Part shown: one piece after another, positions 7,028 through 15,833 of the stretch | Position numbering within the stretch: position 1 is the stretch's first letter | Layout: each line of letters begins with the position of its first letter | Source: Bacillus sp. OV166 | GTDB taxonomy: Bacteria > Bacillota > Bacilli > Bacillales > Cytobacillaceae | Assembly: GCF_900177675.1 (NCBI RefSeq) | Contig: NZ_FXWM01000001.1 | Location: 4,411,001 to 4,475,000, forward strand | Reading direction: 5' to 3' | DNA length: 64,000 nt | Made by a program: the position numbers and the translations under genes | Notes under the pieces: model-generated | What the model was told of the DNA's origin: nothing | What the model saw: the letters and a program-made list of their open reading frames with translations, nothing else | The model's database searches: none

Positions 7028-7870
7028 ATGACAAATATGAAATGTATTTCAATCGATTTAGATGGTACCTTATTAAACTCTCAGCATGAAATAAGCGTGG
7101 AGAATGTGAAGGCCTTAAACGAATTGAAGGACTCAGGCCACTGCCTTATTTTGAACACAGGTCGTGCTTACGCTGATGTCATTAAATTAAAAGCCGTTCA
7201 AAATATGGAGATTCCGATTTTTTGTATCAATGGTTCCGTTTTATATTCAGAAACGAGAGAAATGCTGTACGAGGCTACATTAACAGTTTCAACCTATAAA
7301 AGTATTTTTACGATATTAAAAGAACTCGGCGTTGGTATTTTGGTTTACACCAATTATGGCGGTTTTCCCTCGACATTGCCTCCATTGCATGGGAAAAGTA
7401 AACAAGAGCTCGATACCCTTTTTCAAGAATTCAATTATGATGAAATTCTTAAAAAAGACAATCTAAAAATCTATAAACTTATTGCCTTGGTACACCCGGA
7501 GCAAATAGAAATGATAGCAGAGGTTAAAGCGGCATTAGCAGGGAAATTTGATATTTCGATCGCTTCCTCATTTCCAAATAATGTGGAAATCACTTCAAAC
7601 GAAGCACATAAAGGAAAAGCTCTATTACGTTACCAAAAAATGTTGAATCTTTCTTTTGATGAAATAATCGCTTTTGGGGATGGCGGCAATGACCTTGCCC
7701 AGTTTGAAGTAGCTACCACTTCAGTTGCCATGGGAAATGCCCCTGTCCATGTTCAGCAAAAAGCCGATATCATCACAAAGACTAATGACGAAGATGGTTT
7801 TGCCTATGCTGTTCGAGAGCTTTTACAATTATTGAACACAGAAGAGCAACGATCTATATTAAAAAACTGA
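7028..7870 (+). CDS. Cof-type HAD family phosphatase
   Basis: HAD-superfamily hydrolase of the Cof (IIB cap) type. Motif I is DLDGTLLNS near the N-terminus (nucleophile and acid/base aspartates), motif III is the lysine in SNEAHKGKALL, and motif IV is GDGGNDLAQFEVA. Such enzymes dephosphorylate sugar phosphates, flavin or pyridoxal-type substrates; the substrate here cannot be told. The ATG at 7028 is chosen because GGAAAGGAAAT precedes it; the frame is open 87 bases further up but that stretch looks non-coding and contains a GTGTCAGGCAC palindrome. Followed by its own terminator. Confidence 0.88.
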   Translation: MTNMKCISIDLDGTLLNSQHEISVENVKALNELKDSGHCLILNTGRAYADVIKLKAVQNMEIPIFCINGSVLYSETREMLYEATLTVSTYKSIFTILKELGVGILVYTNYGGFPSTLPPLHGKSKQELDTLFQEFNYDEILKKDNLKIYKLIALVHPEQIEMIAEVKAALAGKFDISIASSFPNNVEITSNEAHKGKALLRYQKMLNLSFDEIIAFGDGGNDLAQFEVATTSVAMGNAPVHVQQKADIITKTNDEDGFAYAVRELLQLLNTEEQRSILKN

Positions 7871-7887
7871 AATTTTTCTGCTTAAAC

Positions 7888-7923
7888 AACTGCGTCACCT
7901 CAAAATGGGGGATGCAGTTTTTT
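7888..7923 (+). terminator. Terminator of the Cof-type phosphatase gene
   Basis: AACTGCGTC pairs with GATGCAGTT (one wobble), followed by six T residues. Confidence 0.8.
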
Positions 7924-8095
7924 GTCGTTTAATTTTTATATAGTCTGTAAGGCACGTCCAGTCATTTAAAACCAAGGACTGCATACCCTTCTTACTAAAG
8001 GGGGGATTTTCATTAACAGAGAATTTTCGAATAAAACGTCTTCCAAATCTTCCGTTGTTTTTGGAATCATTTTTGGTGTTATAGGGATTGGATTC

Positions 8096-8503
8096 ATGTT
8101 TCTCAATATTTGGATCGGTTCGATTTTCTTTGTGATTGGAGTTGTCATTTTTTTGTGGATGCGATACTTTGGCAACGACACCACCGTTTCCTGTCGTGAA
8201 AAAGGGTTCACTGTCACAATCATTAATAAGCGAAAAGGAATCTTTGTAAACGACTACGCCTGGGAGCAGGTTACCGAAACCCACTATTACGAAAGAGAAT
8301 CTGCAGGTGAAAATAACACAACAACACGTTATTTTCAGGTAAAAACCGAAAATGGTGTCGCCTTTAATTTATATGAAATGAAGAATTTTTATGAATTAAT
8401 AGAAATATTCAATCAAAATACTGTCCACTTGCCTTACTTTTGGGAAAAGCCAACAGGAATCTTAAAAACACGTTATCAAAAACAAACCCGAGTTACTTCT
8501 TAA
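8096..8503 (+). CDS. Small membrane protein, unknown function
   Basis: From the ATG, 135 residues: one clear membrane segment (about 3-25), then a soluble beta-rich domain with WEQVTETHYYERE and a C-terminal helix. The same frame is open 28 codons further upstream to an ATT at 8012 that sits six bases after AAAGGGGGG; the extra stretch (SSVVFGIIFGVIGIGFMF) would supply a second membrane segment forming a hairpin. The true start may therefore be the rare ATT codon. Family not recognised. Confidence 0.65.
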   Translation: MFLNIWIGSIFFVIGVVIFLWMRYFGNDTTVSCREKGFTVTIINKRKGIFVNDYAWEQVTETHYYERESAGENNTTTRYFQVKTENGVAFNLYEMKNFYELIEIFNQNTVHLPYFWEKPTGILKTRYQKQTRVTS

Positions 8504-8653
8504 CTTATTGAACCTTCACCTTAAATATTCATCCTATATGAACTTATAAAGGAATTATAGTTAGTAATTTTCTATCAATTTAAAAAAATTAGGGATTGGA
8601 AGGAATGTATGCTATACTTTGTTTACCATTTACTTTACGTTTTCATAAGACCG

Positions 8654-8682
8654 CCCTACTCAACTGCAGAGTAGGGTTTTTT
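8654..8682 (+). terminator. Rho-independent terminator
   Basis: CCCTACTC pairs perfectly with GAGTAGGG, followed by six T residues. It lies 150 bases after the membrane-protein gene; the stretch between (8504-8653) holds no convincing ORF, so it ends a long 3' UTR or a small RNA. Confidence 0.75.
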
Positions 8683-8702
8683 ATTTGCCCCGAATTTTAC
8701 CA

Positions 8703-8735
8703 ACAAAAAAAGACTCCCATAAAGAGAGTCTTTTT
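8703..8735 (-). terminator. Terminator of the cold-shock gene
   Basis: AAAAAGACTC pairs with GAGTCTTTTT around a short loop, downstream of the csp stop codon. Confidence 0.8.
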
Positions 8736-8750
8736 ATATTTTGGGTCTTA

Positions 8751-8951
8751 TTATGCTTTACGAACGTTAGTAGCTTGGGGTCCACGTTGACCTTGTTCTA
8801 CTTCAAATGTTACAGCTTGACCTTCGTCTAAAGATTTGAAACCTTCGCTTTGGATAGCTGAGAAGTGTACGAATACATCGTCTCCTGCTTCGCGTTCGAT
8901 GAATCCGAATCCTTTTTCTGCGTTAAACCATTTCACTTTACCTTGTTCCAT
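8751..8951 (-). CDS. csp: Cold-shock protein (CspA/CspB family)
   Basis: A 66-residue single cold-shock domain, the usual length. RNP1 (KGFGFI) and RNP2 (VFVHF) are intact, so it should bind single-stranded RNA and DNA as an RNA chaperone. The start is the ATG of MEQGKVKWFN at 8951, nine bases after AGGAGG; the open frame upstream is leader. Divergence between paralogues is too small to say which B. subtilis Csp it matches. Confidence 0.95.
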   Translation of the reverse strand: MEQGKVKWFNAEKGFGFIEREAGDDVFVHFSAIQSEGFKSLDEGQAVTFEVEQGQRGPQATNVRKA

Positions 8952-9140
8952 TTGTTGTTTCCTCCTCGTGTGCTGTGCACACATTGTGTTACTATCCTTG
9001 CTCAGATCTTCAAGACAGAAAGTTTAGCACTTATTATCCTACCGACTAACAAAAATAATTCTTCCTTACTATAACAGAGATTAGTAAGGAATGCAAATAG
9101 GTATTTAGGATTAATTTTATTTTTTGATGTTTTTACAATG

Positions 9141-10520
9141 CTATAAGGCACTTTCAGTCTTATTCTTTACGCGGTATGCGGAGAAATTCTGCACACTGAC
9201 AAAAATCCCTGTTATTAAGATGGTAACCAAAACAGGCAGCAGCCAGCCGAGCCCATTGTTATAAAAAGGCAATACTCGATCATAAAACGAAACAATCTGC
9301 GCTAGCCACCCAAAATAATTGATGCCAACCAGATCGCAGAATGTTTTAAGCCCATCGATAATACTGATCATAAAGGTAACTGAAATAGCAGATACATAAA
9401 CAATCCGTGAATGGTTAAACAGCTTGGACAAAAAAGTCAGCAGCATTAAGGCAATCGACAATGGATATAAAAACATTAATAAAGGTATGGAAAAATTAAT
9501 GATATTCGCTAAACCAAAGTTTGCGATAACAAACGAAATGAGCGAAAAGAAAAGCACCCACATTTTGTAACTGATTTTCGGTACCAGTGTATGGAAGTAT
9601 TCGCCGCAAGCTGTCATCAAGCCGATGCTCGTTGTTAGACAAGCGAGTATGATAATAACCGACAACATAACCGTACCAAATGTTCCAAAATAATAGGAAG
9701 ATGCCTTCCCCAGAACAGGACCTCCAGTATCAAAAAGTCCGAACGCGCTTGTGCTTGACGCCCCTAAATAAGCAACGCCAACGTAGATGATTCCAAGAAA
9801 AATGGTCGCAATCAGTCCAGACTTAGCTGATGCTATAAGGATACCTCGTGTAGACGTTACACCCATCGAACGAATTGAATTGATAACGATGATCCCAAAT
9901 ACAAGCGATGCAAGTGCATCCATTGTGTTATAACCTTCCATAAATCCTTTCATGAACGCCCCGTTTGCATATGTTGCTTGTGGTGCCTCAATTGAACCGA
10001 GTGGCTTGAAAATAACCATTACTAATAAGATAAAAATTAAAATGATAATAGCAGGAGATAAGATTTTCCCCACACGGTCCACAAGCTTTGCTGGGTTTAA
10101 TGAAAACCACAAGGTCACAATAAAAAACAAACCAGTGAATACAAATAATCCAATTTGACCAAAACTTTCACTTAAAAACGGTGAGATCCCAATATCATAG
10201 GCTACTGCGCCCGTCCTAGGTGCGGCAAAAAATGGCCCAATCGTCAAATAAAGAATCGATGTGAAAATAACCCCATATAGCGGGTGGACCCTGCTTGCCA
10301 GCTCCTCTAAGTTCTTGCTCCCCGAGAACCCGATTGCCAGGATTCCAAGAAACGGAAGCCCAATTCCGGTAATTAAAAAGCCTGTCACCGCCATCCACAC
10401 ATTTGACCCTGCATTTTGACCAAGTGCTGCTGGAAAAATTAAATTCCCTGCCCCGAAAAACAAGGCAAACAACATTACTCCTATAACGAAATACCTTGAA
10501 AATGGTAATTTATTTTGCAT
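9141..10520 (-). CDS. brnQ: Branched-chain amino acid transport system II carrier protein BrnQ
   Basis: A 459-residue, 12-TM protein of the LIVCS family that imports Leu, Ile and Val with sodium or protons. The N-terminal signature (LFALFFGAGNLIFPA at about 17-31) and the following IGLPFLGILAIG are typical. Length is normal. GGGAG precedes the ATG. The 280 bases upstream are A/T-rich and carry no recognisable T-box or other riboswitch; a 90-codon frame there looks spurious. Confidence 0.93.
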   Translation of the reverse strand: MQNKLPFSRYFVIGVMLFALFFGAGNLIFPAALGQNAGSNVWMAVTGFLITGIGLPFLGILAIGFSGSKNLEELASRVHPLYGVIFTSILYLTIGPFFAAPRTGAVAYDIGISPFLSESFGQIGLFVFTGLFFIVTLWFSLNPAKLVDRVGKILSPAIIILIFILLVMVIFKPLGSIEAPQATYANGAFMKGFMEGYNTMDALASLVFGIIVINSIRSMGVTSTRGILIASAKSGLIATIFLGIIYVGVAYLGASSTSAFGLFDTGGPVLGKASSYYFGTFGTVMLSVIIILACLTTSIGLMTACGEYFHTLVPKISYKMWVLFFSLISFVIANFGLANIINFSIPLLMFLYPLSIALMLLTFLSKLFNHSRIVYVSAISVTFMISIIDGLKTFCDLVGINYFGWLAQIVSFYDRVLPFYNNGLGWLLPVLVTILITGIFVSVQNFSAYRVKNKTESAL

Positions 10521-10799
10521 ATTAGCTACTCCCGCCTAGATGTTCTCTTCCTAAATAATTAATTCTAAAAAAATCTATATAATGATATATTCCGAGAATA
10601 ATATTACTATCCTCTTGAGAAAAATTCAACCTATTTTTGAGATTAGTTTGATAATTTCGAAAGAAGATATGTTTATTTTTCAACCTATTTAATAAGCTTT
10701 TGGTAAATAGTTGTGATAATGATATATTTTTCATTTTTCTCATCAATACTTTTCTAGAAAAATAATTACCATAATTGTTGCACACCATTTTCATCTATA

Positions 10800-10845
10800 C
10801 AAAAAATTGCCGTATATATAGGAAACTCCCTATATATACGGCAAT
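10800..10845 (-). terminator. Strong terminator of the YsaA-like HAD gene
   Basis: An 18-bp perfect stem (ATTGCCGTATATATAGG and complement) with a five-base loop, followed by six T residues on the minus strand. Confidence 0.85.
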
Positions 10846-10865
10846 CTTCAACTTGTTTGTTTTTT

Positions 10866-11657
10866 CTATTTTTTCTTTAATTCCTCTAATAATGGAAATA
10901 GTTCTTCCAAATGGGTAATCTCATAAGTAGGGATAACTTCATTTCTGGCTTTGTCATGACGGTTAATCCAAACCGTTTTGATTCCTGCCCGATTCGCTCC
11001 TAGAATGTCTGTCATTAAATTATCCCCCACCATAAGGACCTCATCCTTTTGAACCGACATAAGCGAGAGTGCGTGTTCAAAAATGGTCGGATCAGGCTTC
11101 CCTCTGCCGAAATCCCCTGAAATAACAATTTGATCAAAATATGGAACCAGTTCAGGTGTTATGGTTAGTTTTGTTTTTTGTAGATCGGGTGAACCATTTG
11201 TTAACAGCAGCAACTGGTAATTCTCTTTTAACGTATCAAGAATTTTAAATGATTCCTCATAGACAAACGGCAGGTTTCTGCGCTCTTGCGGGAACCGTTC
11301 AGCTAACTCGAATCCAAAATCGGTGTCATCCACGCCCAATGATTTCAAACCAGCTGTCCAAGCGTCCTTTCGATAGGTAGGAACCATTTCCTTCATCTTT
11401 TTAAAATCATCCTGATCATCTAAAAAATTACCCCATAACCCTTCAAACGGATTAATCCCAATCATTTGCGTAAAAGGGTAAAATTCATAGGAAGTATAAA
11501 TGTTCCTTGCTGCCTCTCGAACGGCCTCTTCGAGTTGGTCCGCATCGACCCCATACCGTTCCTCAGCTACTCTACACGTAGCAGCAAAAGCCTCCTTCAC
11601 ACTTTTTTGATCCCAGAGCAGTGTATCATCTAAATCAAAAAAAATCGCTTTAATCAT
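10866..11657 (-). CDS. HAD-IA family hydrolase (YsaA-like)
   Basis: A 263-residue HAD hydrolase with a helical cap. Motif I FFDLDDTLL (7-15), motif II LLLTNGSPD (about 148), motif III lysine in GRGKPDP, and motif IV VGDNLMTDILGA are all present. It resembles B. subtilis YsaA and the YjjG house-cleaning nucleotidases, but the substrate is unknown. Monocistronic with a strong terminator. Confidence 0.88.
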   Translation of the reverse strand: MIKAIFFDLDDTLLWDQKSVKEAFAATCRVAEERYGVDADQLEEAVREAARNIYTSYEFYPFTQMIGINPFEGLWGNFLDDQDDFKKMKEMVPTYRKDAWTAGLKSLGVDDTDFGFELAERFPQERRNLPFVYEESFKILDTLKENYQLLLLTNGSPDLQKTKLTITPELVPYFDQIVISGDFGRGKPDPTIFEHALSLMSVQKDEVLMVGDNLMTDILGANRAGIKTVWINRHDKARNEVIPTYEITHLEELFPLLEELKKK

Positions 11658-11795
11658 CGTAACCTTCCCCTTGTATAAAAGATATTTTTACTAGTTTACC
11701 ATTTTAATAATTGAAAATATATAATTGTTAATTTTTTATTCATTTATTAGGGAAGGGAACCGATAATCGAGTGTTACAAGCATCAAGATATTTTC

Positions 11796-12986
11796 TTAGG
11801 AAGATACGGTTAACACATTGTTTTTGGATCCAATATCATGAATCGACGGGTCGACTGTTACATTATTTCCCACAACCATTAAATGCCCATCGGGATCCTT
11901 CGAGACAATGATGACACCATTCTTGACTACCGTTTGGCTGCCAATGACCGCATTTTCAATCCATGCGTTCTCTTCAATAATGGTATTTGGCAAGATGACT
12001 GTGTTTTTAATTCGCGCCCCCTTTCCGATCTTCACACCGCTATACACAACGGACTTTTCGATCGTACCGTAAATTTCACAGCCTTCACTCAGTAAACATT
12101 GGTGAACCTTAGCCGACTCATCCACAAATAACGGGGGCGCATTACTTTCGACGGTATGGATTCTCCATTCAGGATTCTGGAGGAAGATGTTACTTTCCCT
12201 ATGCAAAAGATCTAAATTGGCATCCCAGTAACTACGAACGGTGCCTACATCCTTCCAATAGTTATTGAAATAATAGGCAAATAACTCCATTCCTGCACTT
12301 AGCATCGAAGGAATAATATCCTTGCCAAAATCGCTATGAGTAAATTCTTTTTGCTCCTCTTGTAGCAAGTATTCTTTTAAAACAGACCATTTGAAAATAT
12401 ATATACCCATCGATGCTAAATTCGTGGTCGGATTTTCCGGTTTTTCTTCGAAATCGATAATTTTATAGCTTTCATCATCAATTTTTACGAGACCAAAGCG
12501 GCTCGCGTCTTCCCACGGAACTTCTACGACAGCCATGGTACAGTCCGCTTTTGTTTCAATATGCTGCTCAAGCATCAAAGAATAATCCATTTTATAGATT
12601 TGGTCAGCAGATAGAATGAGCACATGCTCAGGTTTATGCTGCTCAATAAATTCAATATTTTGAAAGACAGCATGTGATGTCCCTTCATACCATTCTACCC
12701 CAGAGTTACTGCGCTGAAATGGCGGGAGAATCGTTAGGCCCCCATATCGATTATACAAGTTCCAATAATTGCAATGGCCAAGATGTGAATGCAAAACATA
12801 AGGTCTGTATTGCGTTAAAATTCCAACGTTCTCAATTCCGGAATTCTTGCAGTTACTTAAGGCAAAATCAATGATTCGGTATTTCCCACCAAATGGTACT
12901 GCTGGTTTAACTAGTGATTTTGTTAGCAGGTTTAATCTTCTTCCCCTTCCTCCAGCCAATAGCAAAGCAATCCATTTTTGTTTCAT
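11796..12986 (-). CDS. glgC: Glucose-1-phosphate adenylyltransferase (ADP-glucose pyrophosphorylase)
   Basis: A 396-residue nucleotidyltransferase followed by a left-handed beta-helix domain (about 285-390). It makes ADP-glucose from ATP and glucose 1-phosphate for glycogen synthesis. Visible motifs: the N-terminal loop LLAGGRGRRLNLLT, the KPAVPFGGKYRIIDF segment, WYEGTSHAVFQN, and FEEKP. Two positions differ from usual: GRGRRL for GxGTRL and SLVKPAV for NRAKPAV, so it is a divergent member. It stands alone; glgB, glgD, glgA and glgP, which usually follow, are absent. The ATG at 12986 is chosen for its AGGAGGG site; the open frame upstream is leader. Confidence 0.88.
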   Translation of the reverse strand: MKQKWIALLLAGGRGRRLNLLTKSLVKPAVPFGGKYRIIDFALSNCKNSGIENVGILTQYRPYVLHSHLGHCNYWNLYNRYGGLTILPPFQRSNSGVEWYEGTSHAVFQNIEFIEQHKPEHVLILSADQIYKMDYSLMLEQHIETKADCTMAVVEVPWEDASRFGLVKIDDESYKIIDFEEKPENPTTNLASMGIYIFKWSVLKEYLLQEEQKEFTHSDFGKDIIPSMLSAGMELFAYYFNNYWKDVGTVRSYWDANLDLLHRESNIFLQNPEWRIHTVESNAPPLFVDESAKVHQCLLSEGCEIYGTIEKSVVYSGVKIGKGARIKNTVILPNTIIEENAWIENAVIGSQTVVKNGVIIVSKDPDGHLMVVGNNVTVDPSIHDIGSKNNVLTVSS

Positions 12987-13192
12987 TGTTTCCCTCCTCG
13001 TAAAATTTTTTTGAATGAGACTGTCATTGGAACTTCTTATACTCTTATTATCTCCGTTTTCTTCCATTTTTCCGGTTAACCTGTTACAGCTTTGTGAAAT
13101 TGCCCTGCTTTTTTATCGACACTAAGAGTGACGCAACTCTGTATTTGTCTCGAATTGTCGTAAATTCAAACAATGAAAATATGACCAATCTA

Positions 13193-13246
13193 TAAAAAAA
13201 CTGCCATTTCTCGACGATTGATCTCATCGGTGGATGACAGTTTTTA
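13193..13246 (-). terminator. Terminator of the DUF438 gene
   Basis: AAAAACTGtCAT and ATGgCAGTTTTT form the outer stem of a long hairpin after the stop codon, ending in a T run on the minus strand. Confidence 0.65.
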
Positions 13247-13250
13247 TATA

Positions 13251-14483
13251 TTATTCTAGAATTCGTTTTTCCCCTTCAATTGCTTTGATTGGGTCAATAT
13301 TTTGCGTGAATTCAAGGGTGCCAATGTACTTCCCGTCCTCATCCCGAACAGCAAAATAACGGATATAGACATACTTATCCTTGAACTTAATCCAAAATTC
13401 CTCAGACTCTTTTTTGCCGGACTTAAAATCTGCCAACAGTTCCTCTACCACATGGACACTTCTAGGCGGGTGGCAGTTTTGAACGGTACGACCAATAATT
13501 GCTTTCGTCCGCGCAAAAATTCTTTCTTTTCCGTGTGAAAAATACCGAACCACATCATCTTGGTCAATGAAGGTGATGTCAACGGGTAAATGGTTTAATA
13601 AGAGCTCTAGCTGTTTTAAGGAAAGAATACCGGTTTCCATCTTAATATAGCCTTCAGAGATTGCCTGTTCATTTAGTGCTTTTCTTTCAGGCTTCCATTC
13701 TGCTGCAGGAGCGATCAGACAAAAGCCAATTTCATCACTTTCATGAGCAATTTTGACCCATTCATCTTCTGTTAAATTCTTCAAAGCCATAGGGAAGAGA
13801 ATGTTTTCTTCTTTATAAATCATTCCTGCTACTTGTTCAATCACATAATTTAAAACTCCGATAACAGCCTGCTTGTCGCCGTGATAATGGGCAAGCTTTT
13901 GCCTGCCATCCTTAATCGCATCCCGGATAAAATCATCGATTCTCCACATATTTGTCGTTGGGCCGAAAATCCCGTACTTTTCTAAATAAGGAAAAATCAA
14001 ATTCTCTTTACGACTATAATGCTTATCAATATCAAGCAAGAGATTAATATCTTCGAATAGCTTATAGATATTTTCAGCTGAATCTTCTTTGTCCAACTCC
14101 TCTAAATGTACTTGAAGCTTGGTTGTTAACAGCTTATCAACCTCTTGATTTTCGAGTTTAAAGGTATGAACTGGATGACCTGCCTGGTCTTCAGGTCTTC
14201 CGTTTTGATGGTCTTCTTCTTTAATCGTTCCTTGAAAAATGGCTGAATGCTGGTTGTAGATATGCTTAAGTTCAGCAGCAGATATACTTCCCTCTTCGAC
14301 AAAATCATGTTGTAACTGGGTTATTTCATCGATGGTTATTTTCCCGATAAACGCATCAAAATGTGCTTTGACCTCATCAAGATTTCGTCCATTATGAAGA
14401 TCAATAAAAAGTTGTTTTAGTATCGCTATACGTTCTGTATATTCACTAGTTAATTGTTCACGGTTATTAATGATTTCACTCAT
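13251..14483 (-). CDS. DUF438, hemerythrin HHE and PAS domain protein
   Basis: A 410-residue three-domain protein: DUF438 at about 10-80, a hemerythrin-like HHE four-helix domain at about 100-245 with candidate iron ligands in DKHYSRKENLIFPYLE and YKEENILFP, and a PAS-like domain at about 290-400. Members are suspected redox, oxygen or nitric-oxide sensors or iron-repair proteins; no output domain is seen here. The ATG at 14483 follows AAGGAG. It is divergent from the dioxygenase gene, and the 290-base spacer holds the dioxygenase promoter and operator. Confidence 0.87.
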   Translation of the reverse strand: MSEIINNREQLTSEYTERIAILKQLFIDLHNGRNLDEVKAHFDAFIGKITIDEITQLQHDFVEEGSISAAELKHIYNQHSAIFQGTIKEEDHQNGRPEDQAGHPVHTFKLENQEVDKLLTTKLQVHLEELDKEDSAENIYKLFEDINLLLDIDKHYSRKENLIFPYLEKYGIFGPTTNMWRIDDFIRDAIKDGRQKLAHYHGDKQAVIGVLNYVIEQVAGMIYKEENILFPMALKNLTEDEWVKIAHESDEIGFCLIAPAAEWKPERKALNEQAISEGYIKMETGILSLKQLELLLNHLPVDITFIDQDDVVRYFSHGKERIFARTKAIIGRTVQNCHPPRSVHVVEELLADFKSGKKESEEFWIKFKDKYVYIRYFAVRDEDGKYIGTLEFTQNIDPIKAIEGEKRILE

Positions 14484-14619
14484 ATCAGGATTCTCCTTCA
14501 CTGTTGCAAATTACTTTTGATATTTATTCTCATTAATAAGTTAACACTTCCAAAACTGTTTGTTTGTGATTTACATCATTAGTAACAAGGTAATTGAGAA
14601 AATTTTAAGGAAAAACTTT

Positions 14620-14648
14620 TTGACAGTTTATTAATTTCATGTTATATT
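14620..14648 (+). promoter_or_regulatory. Sigma-A promoter of the dioxygenase gene
   Basis: TTGACA, 17 bases, TATATT: a near-consensus vegetative promoter 120 bases before the start codon, immediately overlapped downstream by an MhqR-type operator. Confidence 0.8.
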
Positions 14649-14666
14649 TATCTCGAATTAAAGATA
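14649..14666 (+). promoter_or_regulatory. MhqR-like operator
   Basis: TATCTCGAATTAAAGATA, an inverted repeat (TATCT-N8-AGATA) that closely matches the known MhqR box of B. subtilis (tATCTcgaattcgAGATa). It directly follows the -10 element, a position suited to repression that quinones would relieve. Confidence 0.7.
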
Positions 14667-14769
14667 ATTAGTTTTAAGATAATATTTCAAATTAGTTTAG
14701 AAGATACTTAATAAATAAGTCTATTTGAATATAAATAATCAAAATAGAGGATAAATTGGAGGATTCATT

Positions 14770-15747
14770 ATGAATGGATTAAAAGGTATGCACCACGTAA
14801 CAGCCATTACGAGCAGCGCAGAAAAAAACTATGAGTTTTTTACGTATGTATTAGGGATGCGCTTAGTTAAGAAAACCGTTAACCAAGATGATATTCAAAC
14901 CTATCACTTATTCTTTGCTGATGATATTGGCAGTGCTGGAACCGATATGACCTTTTTCGACTTTCCTGGCATTCCTAAAGGGGTCCATGGTACCAATGAG
15001 ATTTCAAAGACTTCCTTCCGTGTCCCAACTGATGCGGCAATCGAATATTGGGTGAAACGCTTTGACCGTTTAGAGGTAAAACATACAGGAATTAAAGAGC
15101 AATTTGGTAAAAAAACACTGTCGTTTGTTGATTTTGATGACCAGCAATACCAATTGATTTCAGATGAAAATAATAATGGTGTTGCAGCCGGTACCCCATG
15201 GCAAAAAGGACCGATTCCTTTAGATTATGCTATTACTGGATTAGGCCCGATCTTTGCTCGTGTCGCTAATTTTGATTACTTTAAAGAAATGATGGAAAAA
15301 GTTCTTCTATTTAAAGAGATTGCACAAGAAGGGGCGTTTCATTTATTTGAAGTAGGTGAAGGCGGCAATGGCGCTCAGGTAGTAGTCGAATATAATGCGG
15401 TTCTTCCTCAAGCACGCCAAGGATTTGGGACGGTACATCATGCGGCATTCCGTGTCGACGATCGTTCCGTTCTAGAAGAATGGATTGGACATATGGAGAG
15501 CTTTGGATTCCAAACATCTGGATTCGTCGATCGCTACTTTTTCGGATCACTTTATACAAGAGTTGCACCGCAGATTCTATTTGAGTTTGCCACTGACGGC
15601 CCAGGATTTATGGGAGATGAGCCCTACGAAACACTAGGTGAAAAATTATCATTACCGCCATTCCTAGAACCAAAACGGGAACAAATCGAGAAATTGGTTC
15701 GTCCAATTGATACCATACGAAGTACAAAAGAATTCATTAAAGAATAA
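14770..15747 (+). CDS. Ring-cleaving dioxygenase (MhqA/MhqE/MhqO family)
   Basis: A 325-residue vicinal-oxygen-chelate protein with two tandem VOC modules (about 5-130 and 150-280). The metal-ligand candidates are His8 (MHHVTAI), His in TVHHAAFRVDD at the start of the second module and Glu in ILFEFATDGPG. B. subtilis relatives MhqA, MhqE and MhqO are induced by methylhydroquinone and catechol and detoxify quinones by extradiol ring opening. GGAGG precedes the ATG. The consensus promoter and MhqR-type operator upstream support the same regulation here. Confidence 0.9.
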   Translation: MNGLKGMHHVTAITSSAEKNYEFFTYVLGMRLVKKTVNQDDIQTYHLFFADDIGSAGTDMTFFDFPGIPKGVHGTNEISKTSFRVPTDAAIEYWVKRFDRLEVKHTGIKEQFGKKTLSFVDFDDQQYQLISDENNNGVAAGTPWQKGPIPLDYAITGLGPIFARVANFDYFKEMMEKVLLFKEIAQEGAFHLFEVGEGGNGAQVVVEYNAVLPQARQGFGTVHHAAFRVDDRSVLEEWIGHMESFGFQTSGFVDRYFFGSLYTRVAPQILFEFATDGPGFMGDEPYETLGEKLSLPPFLEPKREQIEKLVRPIDTIRSTKEFIKE

Positions 15748-15766
15748 TTCTTTTAAAAATAAACAC

Positions 15767-15799
15767 ACAAAGAGCGTGGCCGTGGGCCTCGCTCTTTGT
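15767..15799 (+). terminator. Terminator of the dioxygenase gene
   Basis: ACAAAGAGCG pairs perfectly with CGCTCTTTGT around a 13-base loop. Confidence 0.75.
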
Positions 15800-15833
15800 T
15801 AATAACTAGAAAGGGTCAGTCCCCCCACTACTT

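Noticed and set aside
8596..8790. 64-codon frame on the plus strand
   Set aside because: It runs through two terminators and into the antisense of the cold-shock gene.
10522..10794. T-box riboswitch or 90-codon gene upstream of brnQ
   Set aside because: No T-box sequence, specifier stem or antiterminator was found, and the frame has low-complexity A/T-driven composition without a ribosome site.
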